This document shows, in pieces, positions 1-10,038 of a stretch of DNA of 64,000 nt. The notes beneath the pieces are model-generated. The model was not told the origin of the DNA. It did not search any database and saw only the letters and a program-made list of their open reading frames with translations. The position numbers were made by a program, and so were the translations under genes. The stretch is from Pseudoalteromonas lipolytica. Lineage in GTDB: Bacteria > Pseudomonadota > Gammaproteobacteria > Enterobacterales > Alteromonadaceae. Every line of letters starts with the position of its first letter. Position 1 is the first letter of the stretch. The stretch lies in NCBI RefSeq assembly GCF_001306915.1, contig NZ_LJTC01000005.1, forward strand, positions 310,001 to 374,000, given 5' to 3'.

Positions 1-913
1 CTAAGTTAAATTCATTGTAACCTGCGATTATTTGCAGTACTGAACGCACGGGAATATCTTGGAAGTTTAACGTCATTGGACGTCCTTGATACTCAATTCC
101 CCCTTCAAGGTAAGCGCGTTGCGTATCATCTTTTTCGACAGTTAAAGTAAAAATATTCTCAATTTGCTGATGAGTGAATTTAAATGCAGCGTTTGGCTCA
201 ACCACGATACGTGTCATATTGCCTTCTTTAAACGTCTCAATATTGCTAACGACTGTGCCAAAGTCCATCACATCAAGCTGATAAAGTAGATCATCGAGAA
301 TATCAGTATGGTGGAACTCAGCAATAATTTTGCCACCACTTTCGTGAACATCTATAGCTGCTTGCGTATCTTGTAAAAATACTAACAGCCTTGCTTCGCC
401 TTTTTCACCACGGCGAAAATCTATCGACTGAACTGTATTTATATAATTATTGGCTGCTGAGAGTGGATCCGCTATTTCGTCTCCACTAATTGGGTTATCA
501 GAAACATGCAGCGTTAGGATGTTATCTTTAGCGAACGTTTTATAGATTTTTAATTTATCTAACGATACAACGACCTTCAAACCATCAGCGGTCATGGTGC
601 TTGTTACATGCTGAATACCTGCTTGGTTCACAGGTACATCACGCATTTCATTATCAACACCTACATTACTGAATAACATTTCGATGCGTGCTGGTGAGTT
701 ATACACCTGGACTTTTGGTTCGAATGTCAGTACCTCATCAAACACTAGCTGTAGTTGTGTTTCGCCTTTCATTAATGGGTTATAACGCACATCATATAGT
801 AAAGGTGCCGCAACTGCTGACTGCGCTATTAAAAAAGCAAGTGCAGCTAACATGAACTTATGCATGTTTTTAAACCAAGCCATTCCTTTATGCATATTTT
901 TTTTACCTTTCAT
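1..913 (-). CDS. pilQ: Type IV pilus secretin PilQ, N-terminal part (cut by window edge)
   Basis: This is the first ~304 codons of the outer-membrane secretin through which type IV pili exit; the gene runs off the window at base 1. The product opens with a signal peptide (hydrophobic stretch ending AVAA), followed by two AMIN-like beta-rich segments (starting LYDVRYNPLMKGETQLQL and IDFRRGEKGEARLLVFLQ) and the start of the secretin/TonB N-terminal domain near the edge. The ATG at 913 lies 4 nt after the pilP stop; an in-frame ATG at 895 has a better placed AAAGG and may be the true start. It is last in pilMNOPQ. The C-terminal secretin pore domain cannot be seen. Confidence 0.93.
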   Translation of the reverse strand, partial: MKGKKNMHKGMAWFKNMHKFMLAALAFLIAQSAVAAPLLYDVRYNPLMKGETQLQLVFDEVLTFEPKVQVYNSPARIEMLFSNVGVDNEMRDVPVNQAGIQHVTSTMTADGLKVVVSLDKLKIYKTFAKDNILTLHVSDNPISGDEIADPLSAANNYINTVQSIDFRRGEKGEARLLVFLQDTQAAIDVHESGGKIIAEFHHTDILDDLLYQLDVMDFGTVVSNIETFKEGNMTRIVVEPNAAFKFTHQQIENIFTLTVEKDDTQRAYLEGGIEYQGRPMTLNFQDIPVRSVLQIIAGYNEFNL

Positions 914-917
914 AAGA

Positions 918-1454
918 TTAACTTGCACCATTTGTATCCGCCTCTAACATTTCTAGCTTTGTCAGACGCTCTTTCCAACAACCAGCCCCATCAGGGATTA
1001 ATTCTAATAATTCTATGTAATTGTCGTGCACTTCTTTTATTTCACCATGATACAAACCAATGTAATTACCTACGGTTACGCGATAAAGCGTTTCATCTGC
1101 CGCTTTGATGAGTGCCCAAGTATTGCCAGCTCGGCCTATGGTACCTTTCATAAGCAAATTATCTAATGGGTATTTCTCAAGAGGTTGGCGAACTCGATTT
1201 GGATCAGGATGAAGACAGTTCTTCACCTGCACAAGGTTATTTTGAATAATCTCAGGCTTCGGAGCAACAAATGGGCTGCGAAGTCTGCCTGCACTGTATT
1301 CAAAATATTCAAATTGCGCTATCTGTGGGATCGGTTCAACTTTCGGCGTTGTGCTAGCTTTTACCTGATCGATAAACTCTTTTTGCTCAGCAGTATCATC
1401 ATTACAAGCGGCTAACGCAAAGCTCATTAATATAACTAAGGAAAGCTTCTTCAT
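918..1454 (-). CDS. pilP: Type IV pilus inner-membrane lipoprotein PilP
   Basis: A 178-aa lipoprotein that links the PilN/PilO inner-membrane complex to the PilQ secretin in the periplasm. The N-terminus has a lipoprotein signal with lipobox LAAC (Cys17), then a low-complexity linker and the compact beta-sandwich C-terminal domain (from about residue 85, LEKYPLDNLLMKGTIG..., with the typical WALIKAADETLYRVTVGNYIG segment). Its start overlaps the pilO stop by 4 nt, so translation is probably coupled. Confidence 0.95.
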   Translation of the reverse strand: MKKLSLVILMSFALAACNDDTAEQKEFIDQVKASTTPKVEPIPQIAQFEYFEYSAGRLRSPFVAPKPEIIQNNLVQVKNCLHPDPNRVRQPLEKYPLDNLLMKGTIGRAGNTWALIKAADETLYRVTVGNYIGLYHGEIKEVHDNYIELLELIPDGAGCWKERLTKLEMLEADTNGAS

Positions 1455-2056
1455 TTTTTAGTGCCCCCCTCGTAACGATATGTTTTGGCTACAACACTAA
1501 AAGTAAGCTCGCCATTACCTAAAGTTTGAATTGTAAAATCATGCAAACTAACAATACGCGGTAATTGTGCTACTTTGCCGACGAATTCACCGAATTCATG
1601 GTAAGTACCCACCACCTCAATTTTTATCGGTAGCTCTGTATAAAATTCTTTTTCAATTTCAGGTAACCAACCAATTTTTAAGAAGGTTAAACCACTTGTC
1701 GTTCCAACATAAGATAAATCATCAAGCAACCCAGGTGTTTCATTCGAGGTAGGTAAGCGCTTCAATAGTTGAGAAAATTTCTCTTCCATTTCTACCATTT
1801 GTTGGCGATACAGTTCTAAGTTGCTCGCTAAAGCATATTTTTGCTTGTAAGTGTTACGCAACTCAGTTTCTTTTGCTACGGCACTGTGATAGCTGGCAAT
1901 CTCATCAGACACCAATAAGCTATAACTAAAATACAACACGATTGCAGCTACAAAAGCACAACATAACGCTTTTACAGCAATGGGCCAATCACCCATGTTT
2001 TCGAGCTCTATTTCATTCCAATCTATTTCAGTTAACGATTTGATATCAAGGTTCAT
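1451..2056 (-). CDS. pilO: Type IV pilus inner-membrane protein PilO
   Basis: A bitopic inner-membrane protein of the pilus alignment complex that pairs with PilN. It has a short cytoplasmic N-terminus, one membrane helix (around residues 28-50, ALCCAFVAAIVLYFSYSLLV), a coiled coil (about 55-95) and a ferredoxin-like periplasmic domain. The reading frame opens at 2068, but the ATG at 2056 is preceded by GGTGAGG at good spacing and gives the usual MNLD-type start. It overlaps the end of pilN by 11 nt. Confidence 0.94.
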   Translation of the reverse strand: MNLDIKSLTEIDWNEIELENMGDWPIAVKALCCAFVAAIVLYFSYSLLVSDEIASYHSAVAKETELRNTYKQKYALASNLELYRQQMVEMEEKFSQLLKRLPTSNETPGLLDDLSYVGTTSGLTFLKIGWLPEIEKEFYTELPIKIEVVGTYHEFGEFVGKVAQLPRIVSLHDFTIQTLGNGELTFSVVAKTYRYEGGTKK

Positions 2057-2618
2057 TACGCGCCTCACCTATCTGATCAAACGGTTTAACATAAAAATCC
2101 ATATTAAAGTCACTTAATAGTCTTGATGTCTGCTCACCTGCAACAATGCCTTGCATTACTGGGCGCTCTAGTAAATAAGAACTTTGAACTTGACGTAGCA
2201 TGGTCGATAAGCGGTTATTCGATTCGCTACGACCTGTTACATGAATTTGGTCACCACGGCGCTCCAACTTAGTCAAATAGACACCTGCAGGGACTATTTT
2301 CGCAACTTCATCCATGATTTGTGTACCTAAGTTACGACTACTTTGCAGCTCTTCAATTAAACGCATTCGTTGCTGTAAGTTTTCTTTCTTTTTATCAAGC
2401 TCATTAATTTCCCTAATACGTTGATTCAAAAGAGCGATCTCAGTATTTAAAAAGTTATTCTTTGCATCTTGGCCTTGACGAAGGCCGCTGTAAAAAGAGC
2501 TCAATAGATACATACTGATAAAGCTGACAACAACAACAGAAAAAAGCACAGTTATAAATTTATTCTGTGAGTCTTTTCTTTGCTGTTCTCGCCAGGGCAG
2601 TAAATTTATATGTGGCAT
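2046..2618 (-). CDS. pilN: Type IV pilus inner-membrane protein PilN
   Basis: A bitopic protein whose conserved N-terminal peptide (INLLPWRE, residues 4-11) docks into cytoplasmic PilM. It is followed by a membrane helix (about 23-43), a coiled coil (about 55-90) and a periplasmic ferredoxin-like fold (LTKLERRGDQIHVTGRSESN...). The INLLPWRE motif is diagnostic. It overlaps the 3' end of pilM by 13 nt and the start of pilO by 11 nt, the compact packing usual for this operon. Confidence 0.96.
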   Translation of the reverse strand: MPHINLLPWREQQRKDSQNKFITVLFSVVVVSFISMYLLSSFYSGLRQGQDAKNNFLNTEIALLNQRIREINELDKKKENLQQRMRLIEELQSSRNLGTQIMDEVAKIVPAGVYLTKLERRGDQIHVTGRSESNNRLSTMLRQVQSSYLLERPVMQGIVAGEQTSRLLSDFNMDFYVKPFDQIGEARNEP

Positions 2619-3685
2619 GATGAAAAGCTCCTTAATGCCAGTCCTGTGGCTATTGCAAACTGAGTTCGGTGACGCTGCAGCATATTCCGATCCACTTTTG
2701 CGGAGATTTCAATGTTTGCAAATGGCTCAGCAACCACCGTATGGATTCCCAGTTCTTCAATTAAAAGCCTGTCAAGGCCATCAATCATAGCTGTGCCACC
2801 CGTTAGAACAATATAGTCAACTTGCTCTTTACCACTGGTTGTTAAGAACATTTGTACTGCGCGTCTTACTTGCTGCAATAGTGATGTTTGGAATGGCGCT
2901 AACACCTCAAAAGTATAATTTGGTGGTAAATCCCCTGTTGTTTTACCTATTTCAGCTTCATCAAAGCTTTTATTATAATAAGCAACGATACTATTAGTGT
3001 ATTGATCGCCGCCAAATACTTGGTCACGGGTATAAATTGTTTCACCCTCTTGCACCACACTAACCAACATCAGAACAGCACCAATATCAACCACAGCGAC
3101 ACACTTATTGTAAGCATCGCTTGGCAACTGTTGATAGTAAACATCCATTGCTCGGCTGAGGGCATAACTTTCTACATCGACCACTGCCGCTTTTAAGTTG
3201 GCTGTTTCAAGAGCACCTACACGAGCTTGCACACTTTCAGTTCGCGCTGCCGAAAGAAGTACATTAACTTTACTTGGATCCGCTTCATTGATAGCCAGTT
3301 TTTCAAAATCGATATTAACTTCGTCGAGGGGGTAAGGAATTAAGCTGTCTGCTTCAATAGCAATTTGTGACTCAAGTTCAGCATCAGTTAATGATACATC
3401 CATAAAAATTACTTTTGTGATCACGGTTTGCCCAGACACTGCAACAGCAGCGCGTTGTACGGATTTAGGTATTTTTCTTTTTAATTTCGCGATAACATTA
3501 CCTATTGCTTCTATGTCTTGAATAGAACGTTCAGACATAGCGCCTTTAGGCATAGGTTCAATAGCTAGTGCTTCAAGCCGCAAACCAGCGTCTGTCTCCT
3601 GCAATAACACTGCCTTTATACAGTGTGATCCGATGTCGATCCCTACCATCATAGATGAAGGCTTTTTAAATAGCTGACTTAGCAT
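2606..3685 (-). CDS. pilM: Type IV pilus cytoplasmic actin-like protein PilM
   Basis: An actin-fold cytoplasmic protein that binds ATP and the PilN N-terminal peptide, connecting the inner-membrane complex to the motor. The phosphate-1 motif (VGIDIGSHCIKAV, about residues 14-26), the second phosphate loop (VVDIGA, about 198) and the adenosine motif (LTGGTAMIDGL, about 295) are all present. At 359 aa it has the normal family length. It is first gene of the operon and is divergent from mrcA; the 132-bp gap is AT-rich and should hold both promoters, as in many gammaproteobacteria. Confidence 0.96.
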   Translation of the reverse strand: MLSQLFKKPSSMMVGIDIGSHCIKAVLLQETDAGLRLEALAIEPMPKGAMSERSIQDIEAIGNVIAKLKRKIPKSVQRAAVAVSGQTVITKVIFMDVSLTDAELESQIAIEADSLIPYPLDEVNIDFEKLAINEADPSKVNVLLSAARTESVQARVGALETANLKAAVVDVESYALSRAMDVYYQQLPSDAYNKCVAVVDIGAVLMLVSVVQEGETIYTRDQVFGGDQYTNSIVAYYNKSFDEAEIGKTTGDLPPNYTFEVLAPFQTSLLQQVRRAVQMFLTTSGKEQVDYIVLTGGTAMIDGLDRLLIEELGIHTVVAEPFANIEISAKVDRNMLQRHRTQFAIATGLALRSFSSCHI

Positions 3686-3817
3686 GTTTGCAACTTGGCC
3701 TTTGTTTTAATAATAAACAAGTTATAATTTTTATCTGAAAAAATATTATTCATTTTTTAATCAATATATACTAGCAGTCTCCGATTCTAATTGGGAGTCC
3801 ATTTAGGGAAAATATAA

Positions 3818-6328
3818 GTGATTTTATTAAAGCGAACTTTACAATTTATTATCATCTGCTCATTCTTAGGACTAATCACTTTAGTTGGTCTATACTATTA
3901 CGTTAAACCCGACATTCCTAGCGTTCAGGTTTTAAAAGACGTTCAGTTACAGACACCTATGCAAGTTTTCTCACGAGATGGCTTATTGATCAATCAATTT
4001 GGTGAAAAACGCCGCATTCCAGTAACAATAGATCAAATACCCCAACCATTAATCGATGCAATATTAGCAACAGAAGATAATCGCTTTTATGAACATATTG
4101 GCATTGATCCAATTGGTATAGTTCGCTCAGCCATTGTACTCATATCTACCGGTGAAAAGAAACAAGGCGCAAGTACGATAACCATGCAGCTTGCCCGTAA
4201 CTTCTTCTTAACCCGAGAAAAAGCATATATCCGTAAAGTTAAAGAGATCTTCATAGCTCTTCACATTGAAAGTATTTTAACTAAGGACGAAATTCTCGAA
4301 TTATACTTAAACAAAATCGAATTGGGTAATCGCGCCTTTGGTATTGGTGCAGCTGCGCAAGTTTACTATGGCAAAGATTTAAACGAGTTAACTTTAGCGC
4401 AAATGGCGATGATTGCAGGCCTACCTAAAGCACCTTCTGCACTTAACCCTATTCGTAACCCAGTTCGCGCAAAGGCTCGTCGAAATGTCGTATTAGGTCG
4501 TATGTACACCGAAAAGTACATCACTCGAAGCGAATATGAAGAGGCTATTAACGCACCTATTACTGCAAAATTTCACGGCGCAGAAATTGAAGTCTATGCC
4601 CCGTATATTTCAGAGATGGTTCGTGCTGAAATGGTAGCTCGTTATGGTCACGAGCGCGCCTATAATACTGGTTTTAAAGTTTACACCAGCGTTGACTCTA
4701 ACATTCAACAGGCTGCTCAAGATGCGATTGTTGATAACCTACACGCTTACGATATGCGTCATGGCTTCCGTGGTGCTGCGGCTCAGTTATGGGACAGCGA
4801 AAATGAAAGCCCTCTTAGCCAAGAAGAGATCTTATCTAAATTAAAAGATGTCAAAGAATTTGGTCCGCTATTAGCAGGTGTTGTCACCAACGTCGCTGAA
4901 CAATCAATTGATGTGCTATTAAAAAGCGGTGAACAAGTCACTGTTGAGTGGGATGGTCTAAAATGGGCGCGTAAATATATTACGCGTTACCGTCAAAGCT
5001 TTGCACCAAAAACAGCTACCGAAATTTTATCAGCGGGAGCGCAAATTTGGCTGCGTAAAAATGCAGATGAAAGCTATATCCTTAGCCAAGTACCAGAAGC
5101 ATCGAGCGCACTTGTTTCACTTGATCCGCAAGATGGTCGTATTAAAGCGATTGTCGGTGGTTATAGCTTTGAACAAAGCCAATACAATCGCGCAGTTCAA
5201 GCAAAACGCCAAGTAGGCTCAAACATTAAGCCATTTATTTATTCAGCGGCACTTGAGAATGGCTATACGCTTGCTTCTATTTTGAATGATGCGCCAATTA
5301 ATCAATGGGATAAAAGCCAAGGTGTGGCATGGCGCCCTAAGAACAGCCCAGCGGTTTATAATGGTCCTATACGTATTCGCAGAGCACTCGCACAATCGAA
5401 GAACGTAATCTCGGTGCGCCTATTACGTGGTGTTGGCCTTGAGCGTACAGCCGATCATTTGCTTAAGTTTGGCTTTTTGAATAACGATATTAACCGCAGT
5501 GAATCACTCGCACTCGGTAGCGCTTCAATCACTCCACTTGAACTAGCCCGCGGTATGAGTACATTCGCCAATGGCGGTCATTTGATAACCCCTTACTTTA
5601 TCTCTGAGATTCAGGATTCGGCGGGTACTGTTTTATTTAAAACAGAGCCTGAACTTGCTTGTGATGCGCCTAAGCAAACTGTAACCCCTGAGTTTGCATC
5701 TCTTAACCAGAATCAACAGAGTTTTACTGAAGCGGAGATAACGAAAACACCTCGCTGTGCGCCTCGTATCATTTCTAAACAAAATGCATTTTTAATTTCG
5801 CAAGCTATGCACAGTGCAATTTGGGGGGGCGGTAGTTGGACCCATAAAACAGGCTGGAGTGGCACAGGCTGGCGTGCACAAGCACTTGATCGTCGTGATT
5901 TAGCTGGTAAAACAGGTACCACTAATGATTCGGTAGATACTTGGTTTAGCGGCTTTAATCGCAATGTAATGACTTCGGTCTGGGTTGGTTTTGATAACCC
6001 TGGAAAAGCCCTAGGCCGCTCGACTTACAATAGTAACCTCGATAAATCGCAAATATCAGGTGCAGAATCCGGCGCTAAAACCGCGCAACCTGCATGGGTC
6101 GACTTTATGCGTGCAGCCCTTGATGGTATGCCAGAAGCACCTATTGAGCTTCCTGAAGGTTTAGTATCGGTTCGAATCGACTTAGCAACAGGTCTATTGA
6201 GTCACAAAAATGATTACACCAGTCGTTTTGAATACTTCATTAAAGGCACTGCACCAACTAAGTACGTACTCGATCAACCAACAGACGTATTTGAAGAAAA
6301 GCTCAGCACAGAGGAAGAGTTGTTCTAA
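3818..6328 (+). CDS. mrcA: Penicillin-binding protein 1A (bifunctional transglycosylase/transpeptidase)
   Basis: An inner-membrane enzyme that polymerises and cross-links peptidoglycan. It has one N-terminal membrane helix (about 9-29). The glycosyltransferase domain carries ATEDNRFYEHIGIDP with the catalytic Glu and GASTITMQLARNFFL. An OB-like insert follows (about 320-430), then a transpeptidase domain with SNIK (SxxK), SKN (SxN) and KTGT (KTG). The start is GTG at 3818, with AGGGA about 8 nt upstream. At 836 aa it matches PBP1a. The mrcA/pilM divergent arrangement is conserved in many gammaproteobacteria. Confidence 0.97.
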   Translation: MILLKRTLQFIIICSFLGLITLVGLYYYVKPDIPSVQVLKDVQLQTPMQVFSRDGLLINQFGEKRRIPVTIDQIPQPLIDAILATEDNRFYEHIGIDPIGIVRSAIVLISTGEKKQGASTITMQLARNFFLTREKAYIRKVKEIFIALHIESILTKDEILELYLNKIELGNRAFGIGAAAQVYYGKDLNELTLAQMAMIAGLPKAPSALNPIRNPVRAKARRNVVLGRMYTEKYITRSEYEEAINAPITAKFHGAEIEVYAPYISEMVRAEMVARYGHERAYNTGFKVYTSVDSNIQQAAQDAIVDNLHAYDMRHGFRGAAAQLWDSENESPLSQEEILSKLKDVKEFGPLLAGVVTNVAEQSIDVLLKSGEQVTVEWDGLKWARKYITRYRQSFAPKTATEILSAGAQIWLRKNADESYILSQVPEASSALVSLDPQDGRIKAIVGGYSFEQSQYNRAVQAKRQVGSNIKPFIYSAALENGYTLASILNDAPINQWDKSQGVAWRPKNSPAVYNGPIRIRRALAQSKNVISVRLLRGVGLERTADHLLKFGFLNNDINRSESLALGSASITPLELARGMSTFANGGHLITPYFISEIQDSAGTVLFKTEPELACDAPKQTVTPEFASLNQNQQSFTEAEITKTPRCAPRIISKQNAFLISQAMHSAIWGGGSWTHKTGWSGTGWRAQALDRRDLAGKTGTTNDSVDTWFSGFNRNVMTSVWVGFDNPGKALGRSTYNSNLDKSQISGAESGAKTAQPAWVDFMRAALDGMPEAPIELPEGLVSVRIDLATGLLSHKNDYTSRFEYFIKGTAPTKYVLDQPTDVFEEKLSTEEELF

Positions 6329-6351
6329 ATAACTAAGTTGCTATAAGACAT

Positions 6352-6377
6352 AAAAAAGCGCCCTTGGGGCGCTTTTT
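6352..6377. terminator. Bidirectional Rho-independent terminator (mrcA / metL)
   Basis: An AGCGCCC/GGGCGCT stem with a 3-nt loop, flanked by an A-run on the left and a T-run on the right. It lies between the convergent mrcA and metL and can serve both strands. Confidence 0.9.
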
Positions 6378-6407
6378 GCTTAGCTATTTAAACTAAGATC
6401 AGCAAAA

Positions 6408-8753
6408 TTACTTTAGGTTATTTACCAGCCAATATAGGTCTGAGTGCACCCCAGCGGCAGTGACTTCTTTACCCGCTCCTGGGCCTTGGATCACCAATGC
6501 ATTATCTGTATACCACTGTGAATTGATCACAAAGATGTTATCGCCCGGTTTAAGGCTTGCTAGTACATCATCTTTGCCAACATTGACTAAACCAACTTGA
6601 GCCTGAACCTTACCATCTACGAGTGTTATAGCACCGGTGTAGCGCACCACTTTATCTTCCACCGCAGCTTGGGCTGCTTTTTCTGTCATGAATTCATCAA
6701 GTAGCTGTTTGTTTGCAAGGAAATCTTGCCAGCTTCCTGATGCAAGCTGTTCAGGCATCAGAGGTGTTAAAGCAATATCATCAAGCTCTAAATCAAGGCC
6801 TAAGTCACGCGCTAAAATTAGCAGTTTGCGCTGCATATCACGGCCAGATAAATCTTCACGAGGATCTGGCTCTGTATAGCCCATTTGCTGAGCTTGAAGC
6901 ACTAAATCTGAAAACGGCACACTGCCATCATTACTGCTACATAACCAAGATAAAGTACCCGAGAATACCCCTTCAATGCGGTTAATGCTGTCTCCGCTAT
7001 TTTGCAAATCAGCTAAAGCAAAGTTAATCGGTAAACCTGCACCCACACTGGTGTTATAACGCCATAACAGATTTCGCTCAGCCAAATTAGTGCGTAGGTT
7101 TTGATACCAGCTATTTTCTGCAGTGCCCGCGTATTTGTTTGCACTGATCAAGTGACAGTTAAGTTCAACAAAGTCAGGGTATAACTGACTGAACGCCTCA
7201 CTGGCAGTGATATCAATCACCACTTTGTGCTCATAATCTAGTTCATTGATACGTGCTAATAATTCAGCTTTGTCGTAGCTTTGCGCTTCATTATGCCACT
7301 GCTCTTGCCATGTTTCGGTATTTAAACCACTGGCACTAAAAAGCATTTGTTTAGAGCGTAAAAGAGCAACTACTTTTACTTTGTACTGAGCAGATAAACG
7401 CGCAAACTGAGCTTGTAGTTGCGATAAGAACACTTCGCCTACATTACCAAGTCCAGCAACGATAATGGCCAACTCTTGACCTTTGTTTACCAGCTTGTCA
7501 TGTAGAAGAGTTAAAACATCACTATCAATTGCCTGATCGTTTAAGATCAACACATAGTTATCGTCTTGTTGTACAAAACGAGGATGAATACTTTGCTCTT
7601 TTAAAAGCGCTGTGGCTTGCTCTGTTAGCGCAGATACATCAACTGTTGGGGCAACTACTGCACAACCACTTAAATTTGACTCGACAATATTTGCACGGCC
7701 CGCTAAGTGGCTGACAACTTGGTGAGTGCTTTGACCTGGCACTAATAAGTAAGTATCGCCCTCTTTAGTAAAGTGATGCAGGCTGTGTTGAATTAACTGA
7801 CTAAGCTCACCGACTTCACCACTGCTTAGTTTATCAACCCGTAATAAATCGATGTTATCTAAGGTCGTAATAAAACGTTTTGCTTTACTATAACCTTCTT
7901 TTACTACCTCGGTTGGCGTTGCATCACAATCAAAACTACTTCTTACCACTAATTTAATTTCTGAGTCTTTTAACGGCGACAAGGTTTTTGCATGCAATAC
8001 TGGGTTACCTAAACGCGCTAGTAAGTTAGCTTGCTCGCGGCATACTTTGGCGTACTTAACCGCATTTTTAACTTTACGAGGGTCAGTACTAAATACCCCT
8101 TGTGTATCTGTCCAGATAGACACTTGCTTGGCAAAAGTATAACTCGCTAACAAAGTGGCACTGTAATCACTGCCATTACGGCCTAATGTCACCGTATTAC
8201 CTTGGCAATCTGCAGCTATAAAACCCGTTACTACGTTGATATGTGTTCTGCTAATCGCATCACTGCATTGCTGTTGGTTTTTTTGATGTAAAAGCTGGCC
8301 ACCATTTAGAGTAAATAGCTGTCTTGCATCAACATCTTGCGAATCGACACCTAACTGATTTAGATAAGCAGCCAATAACCGCGCCGACCACACTTCACCA
8401 TGAGCAAGTAAAGGGGCTTCAAGTAACTGCTGCTGACTAATTAATTCATTTAATGCAGCAAGTTCATCTTTTAACTGTGCCAACGCCTGTTGTTTATTCT
8501 GCCCTATAAGTAGCTGCTCAATAAGCGCACGTTGATTGTTATCAATAAGCAATAGAATATCGCTAACAGCTTGGCTATCTTGCTGCTGGTAACTTTGCCA
8601 AAGCTTTACCAGGGTATCGGTTGTTTTACCCGATGCCGACACAACGACGCAATCGCCCTGCTCAGTATTAGCAAGAACGATGTTCGCTACCGCATGATAA
8701 CGATCTGCCGAGCTTAAGCTTGAGCCACCAAATTTATGAACAATATTTACCAT
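6408..8753 (-). CDS. metL: Bifunctional aspartokinase II / homoserine dehydrogenase II
   Basis: A cytoplasmic enzyme catalysing the first (aspartate to aspartyl phosphate) and third (aspartate semialdehyde to homoserine) steps toward methionine and threonine. The N-terminal kinase has KFGGSSL (residues 8-14) and the TLGRNGSDYSA segment. A degenerate ACT region follows, then the NAD(P)-binding loop (VAGLGNVGEVF, about 435) and a homoserine dehydrogenase core (SANKYAG, GAGLPI, EGVFSGTLSW, GYTEPDPREDLSGRD). At 781 aa it resembles MetL/ThrA; the metB neighbour (4-nt gap) favours MetL. It should be MetJ-repressed with metB. Confidence 0.95.
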   Translation of the reverse strand: MVNIVHKFGGSSLSSADRYHAVANIVLANTEQGDCVVVSASGKTTDTLVKLWQSYQQQDSQAVSDILLLIDNNQRALIEQLLIGQNKQQALAQLKDELAALNELISQQQLLEAPLLAHGEVWSARLLAAYLNQLGVDSQDVDARQLFTLNGGQLLHQKNQQQCSDAISRTHINVVTGFIAADCQGNTVTLGRNGSDYSATLLASYTFAKQVSIWTDTQGVFSTDPRKVKNAVKYAKVCREQANLLARLGNPVLHAKTLSPLKDSEIKLVVRSSFDCDATPTEVVKEGYSKAKRFITTLDNIDLLRVDKLSSGEVGELSQLIQHSLHHFTKEGDTYLLVPGQSTHQVVSHLAGRANIVESNLSGCAVVAPTVDVSALTEQATALLKEQSIHPRFVQQDDNYVLILNDQAIDSDVLTLLHDKLVNKGQELAIIVAGLGNVGEVFLSQLQAQFARLSAQYKVKVVALLRSKQMLFSASGLNTETWQEQWHNEAQSYDKAELLARINELDYEHKVVIDITASEAFSQLYPDFVELNCHLISANKYAGTAENSWYQNLRTNLAERNLLWRYNTSVGAGLPINFALADLQNSGDSINRIEGVFSGTLSWLCSSNDGSVPFSDLVLQAQQMGYTEPDPREDLSGRDMQRKLLILARDLGLDLELDDIALTPLMPEQLASGSWQDFLANKQLLDEFMTEKAAQAAVEDKVVRYTGAITLVDGKVQAQVGLVNVGKDDVLASLKPGDNIFVINSQWYTDNALVIQGPGAGKEVTAAGVHSDLYWLVNNLK

Positions 8754-8757
8754 TTTT

Positions 8758-10017
8758 CTACCACAATGCCGTATGTGCTGGCGTTAACTTAAATGACGCG
8801 TTTTGTTGTGTATCTTGCTGTGCTTGCTTAGCTTCAGCTTTTGTAACTTGCAGTCCTTGACCTGGCTTAACTAAATTGAAAACACGGTCTAAATCAGCAA
8901 TGAGATCTTTTACGTCTTCAATGCCTACAGAAATACGGATCAAGGTATCGCCCACACCAGCTTCAAGACGCGCTTTAGGCTCCATGCCTGCGTGGGTCAT
9001 TGTTGCAGGGTGACAAATCAAACTTTCTACCCCACCTAACGACTCAGCAAGGCTAAAGTCTTTAAGGCTTGTTAAAAACGCAGCAGCATCGTTGATGTCG
9101 CCTTTAATATCAAAGCTCACCATGCCACCAAAACCGCGTTGCTGTGCTTTAGCAAGCTCATGTTGTGGGTGAGAAGCAAGGCCAGGGTAATAAACTTGGC
9201 TCACATAAGGAGAGCTTTCTAAATACTCAGCAATGGCAAAGGCATTTTCTTGGTGCTGCTTTAGGCGTACATTTAAAGTACGTAAACCACGAAGCGTTAA
9301 GTAGCTGTCAAATGGTGCACCAGTAATACCGATATTATTCGCCCACCAAGCAAGCTCGTCGCCTAGCTCTTGCGTTGCAGCAATCACTGCACCGCCCACT
9401 ACATCAGAGTGACCATTGATGTATTTAGTGGTTGAGTGCACAACAATATCAACACCAAACTCAATTGGGTTTTGTAATGCAGGTGATAAGAAGGTGTTAT
9501 CAGCCGCAACCAAAGCACCACACTGCTTAGCAATACTAGTGATTGCTTTAATATCTGTTAAACGCAAGATTGGGTTACTTGGCGTTTCAATCCAAATCAA
9601 CTTAGGTTTAATCGCTAAAATTTCTTGGAGATTTTCAGATTTAGTTAAATCCAAAACTTTTAGTTTTAACAGGCCACGCTTTTCAAGCGAGGTGAATAAA
9701 CGATAACTACCGCCATAACAGTCATGTGGGATCACTAACGTGTCGTCACTGTTTAATAGCTGAGTGGCTAAATGCACAGCAGACATACCTGTTGCAGTGA
9801 TAATACCTTTAGCACCACCTTCAAGTTCAGCTAAGGTTTCAGCTAAGATATCGCGATTTGGATTACCGCTGCGACCATAGTCATACTGGCGCTTAGTATC
9901 AAAATCAGCAAACGAATAGGTGGTTGATAAGTATAAAGGAGGCACAACCGCACCATGATGTTTATCGGCTTCTATGCCGTGACGAACAGCAATCGTCGCT
10001 TTATTTTTTTCGCTCAT
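8758..10017 (-). CDS. metB: Cystathionine gamma-synthase
   Basis: A PLP enzyme that joins cysteine to an activated homoserine (O-succinyl- or O-acetylhomoserine) to make cystathionine in methionine synthesis. Cys/Met-metabolism fold hallmarks are YGRSGNPNRDILAETLA, the PLP lysine in HSTTKYINGHSD (about residue 198) and SLGGVESLICHPATMTHAGM. At 419 aa it is about 30 residues longer than the E. coli enzyme because of a Gln/Ala-rich C-terminal tail (TKAEAKQAQQDTQQN). It is first gene of metBL, divergent from metJ behind a met box. Distinguishing MetB from a cystathionine beta/gamma-lyase rests largely on context. Confidence 0.92.
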   Translation of the reverse strand: MSEKNKATIAVRHGIEADKHHGAVVPPLYLSTTYSFADFDTKRQYDYGRSGNPNRDILAETLAELEGGAKGIITATGMSAVHLATQLLNSDDTLVIPHDCYGGSYRLFTSLEKRGLLKLKVLDLTKSENLQEILAIKPKLIWIETPSNPILRLTDIKAITSIAKQCGALVAADNTFLSPALQNPIEFGVDIVVHSTTKYINGHSDVVGGAVIAATQELGDELAWWANNIGITGAPFDSYLTLRGLRTLNVRLKQHQENAFAIAEYLESSPYVSQVYYPGLASHPQHELAKAQQRGFGGMVSFDIKGDINDAAAFLTSLKDFSLAESLGGVESLICHPATMTHAGMEPKARLEAGVGDTLIRISVGIEDVKDLIADLDRVFNLVKPGQGLQVTKAEAKQAQQDTQQNASFKLTPAHTALW

Positions 10018-10038
10018 TTCATCACCTATTCTTTAATT

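Noticed and set aside
860..1108. Plus-strand ORF of 82 aa
   Set aside because: It is antisense to pilP/pilQ, which are clearly real, with no ribosome-binding site or recognisable product.
5713..5964. Minus-strand ORF of 83 aa inside mrcA
   Set aside because: It is fully embedded in the PBP1a transpeptidase region and is a frame shadow.
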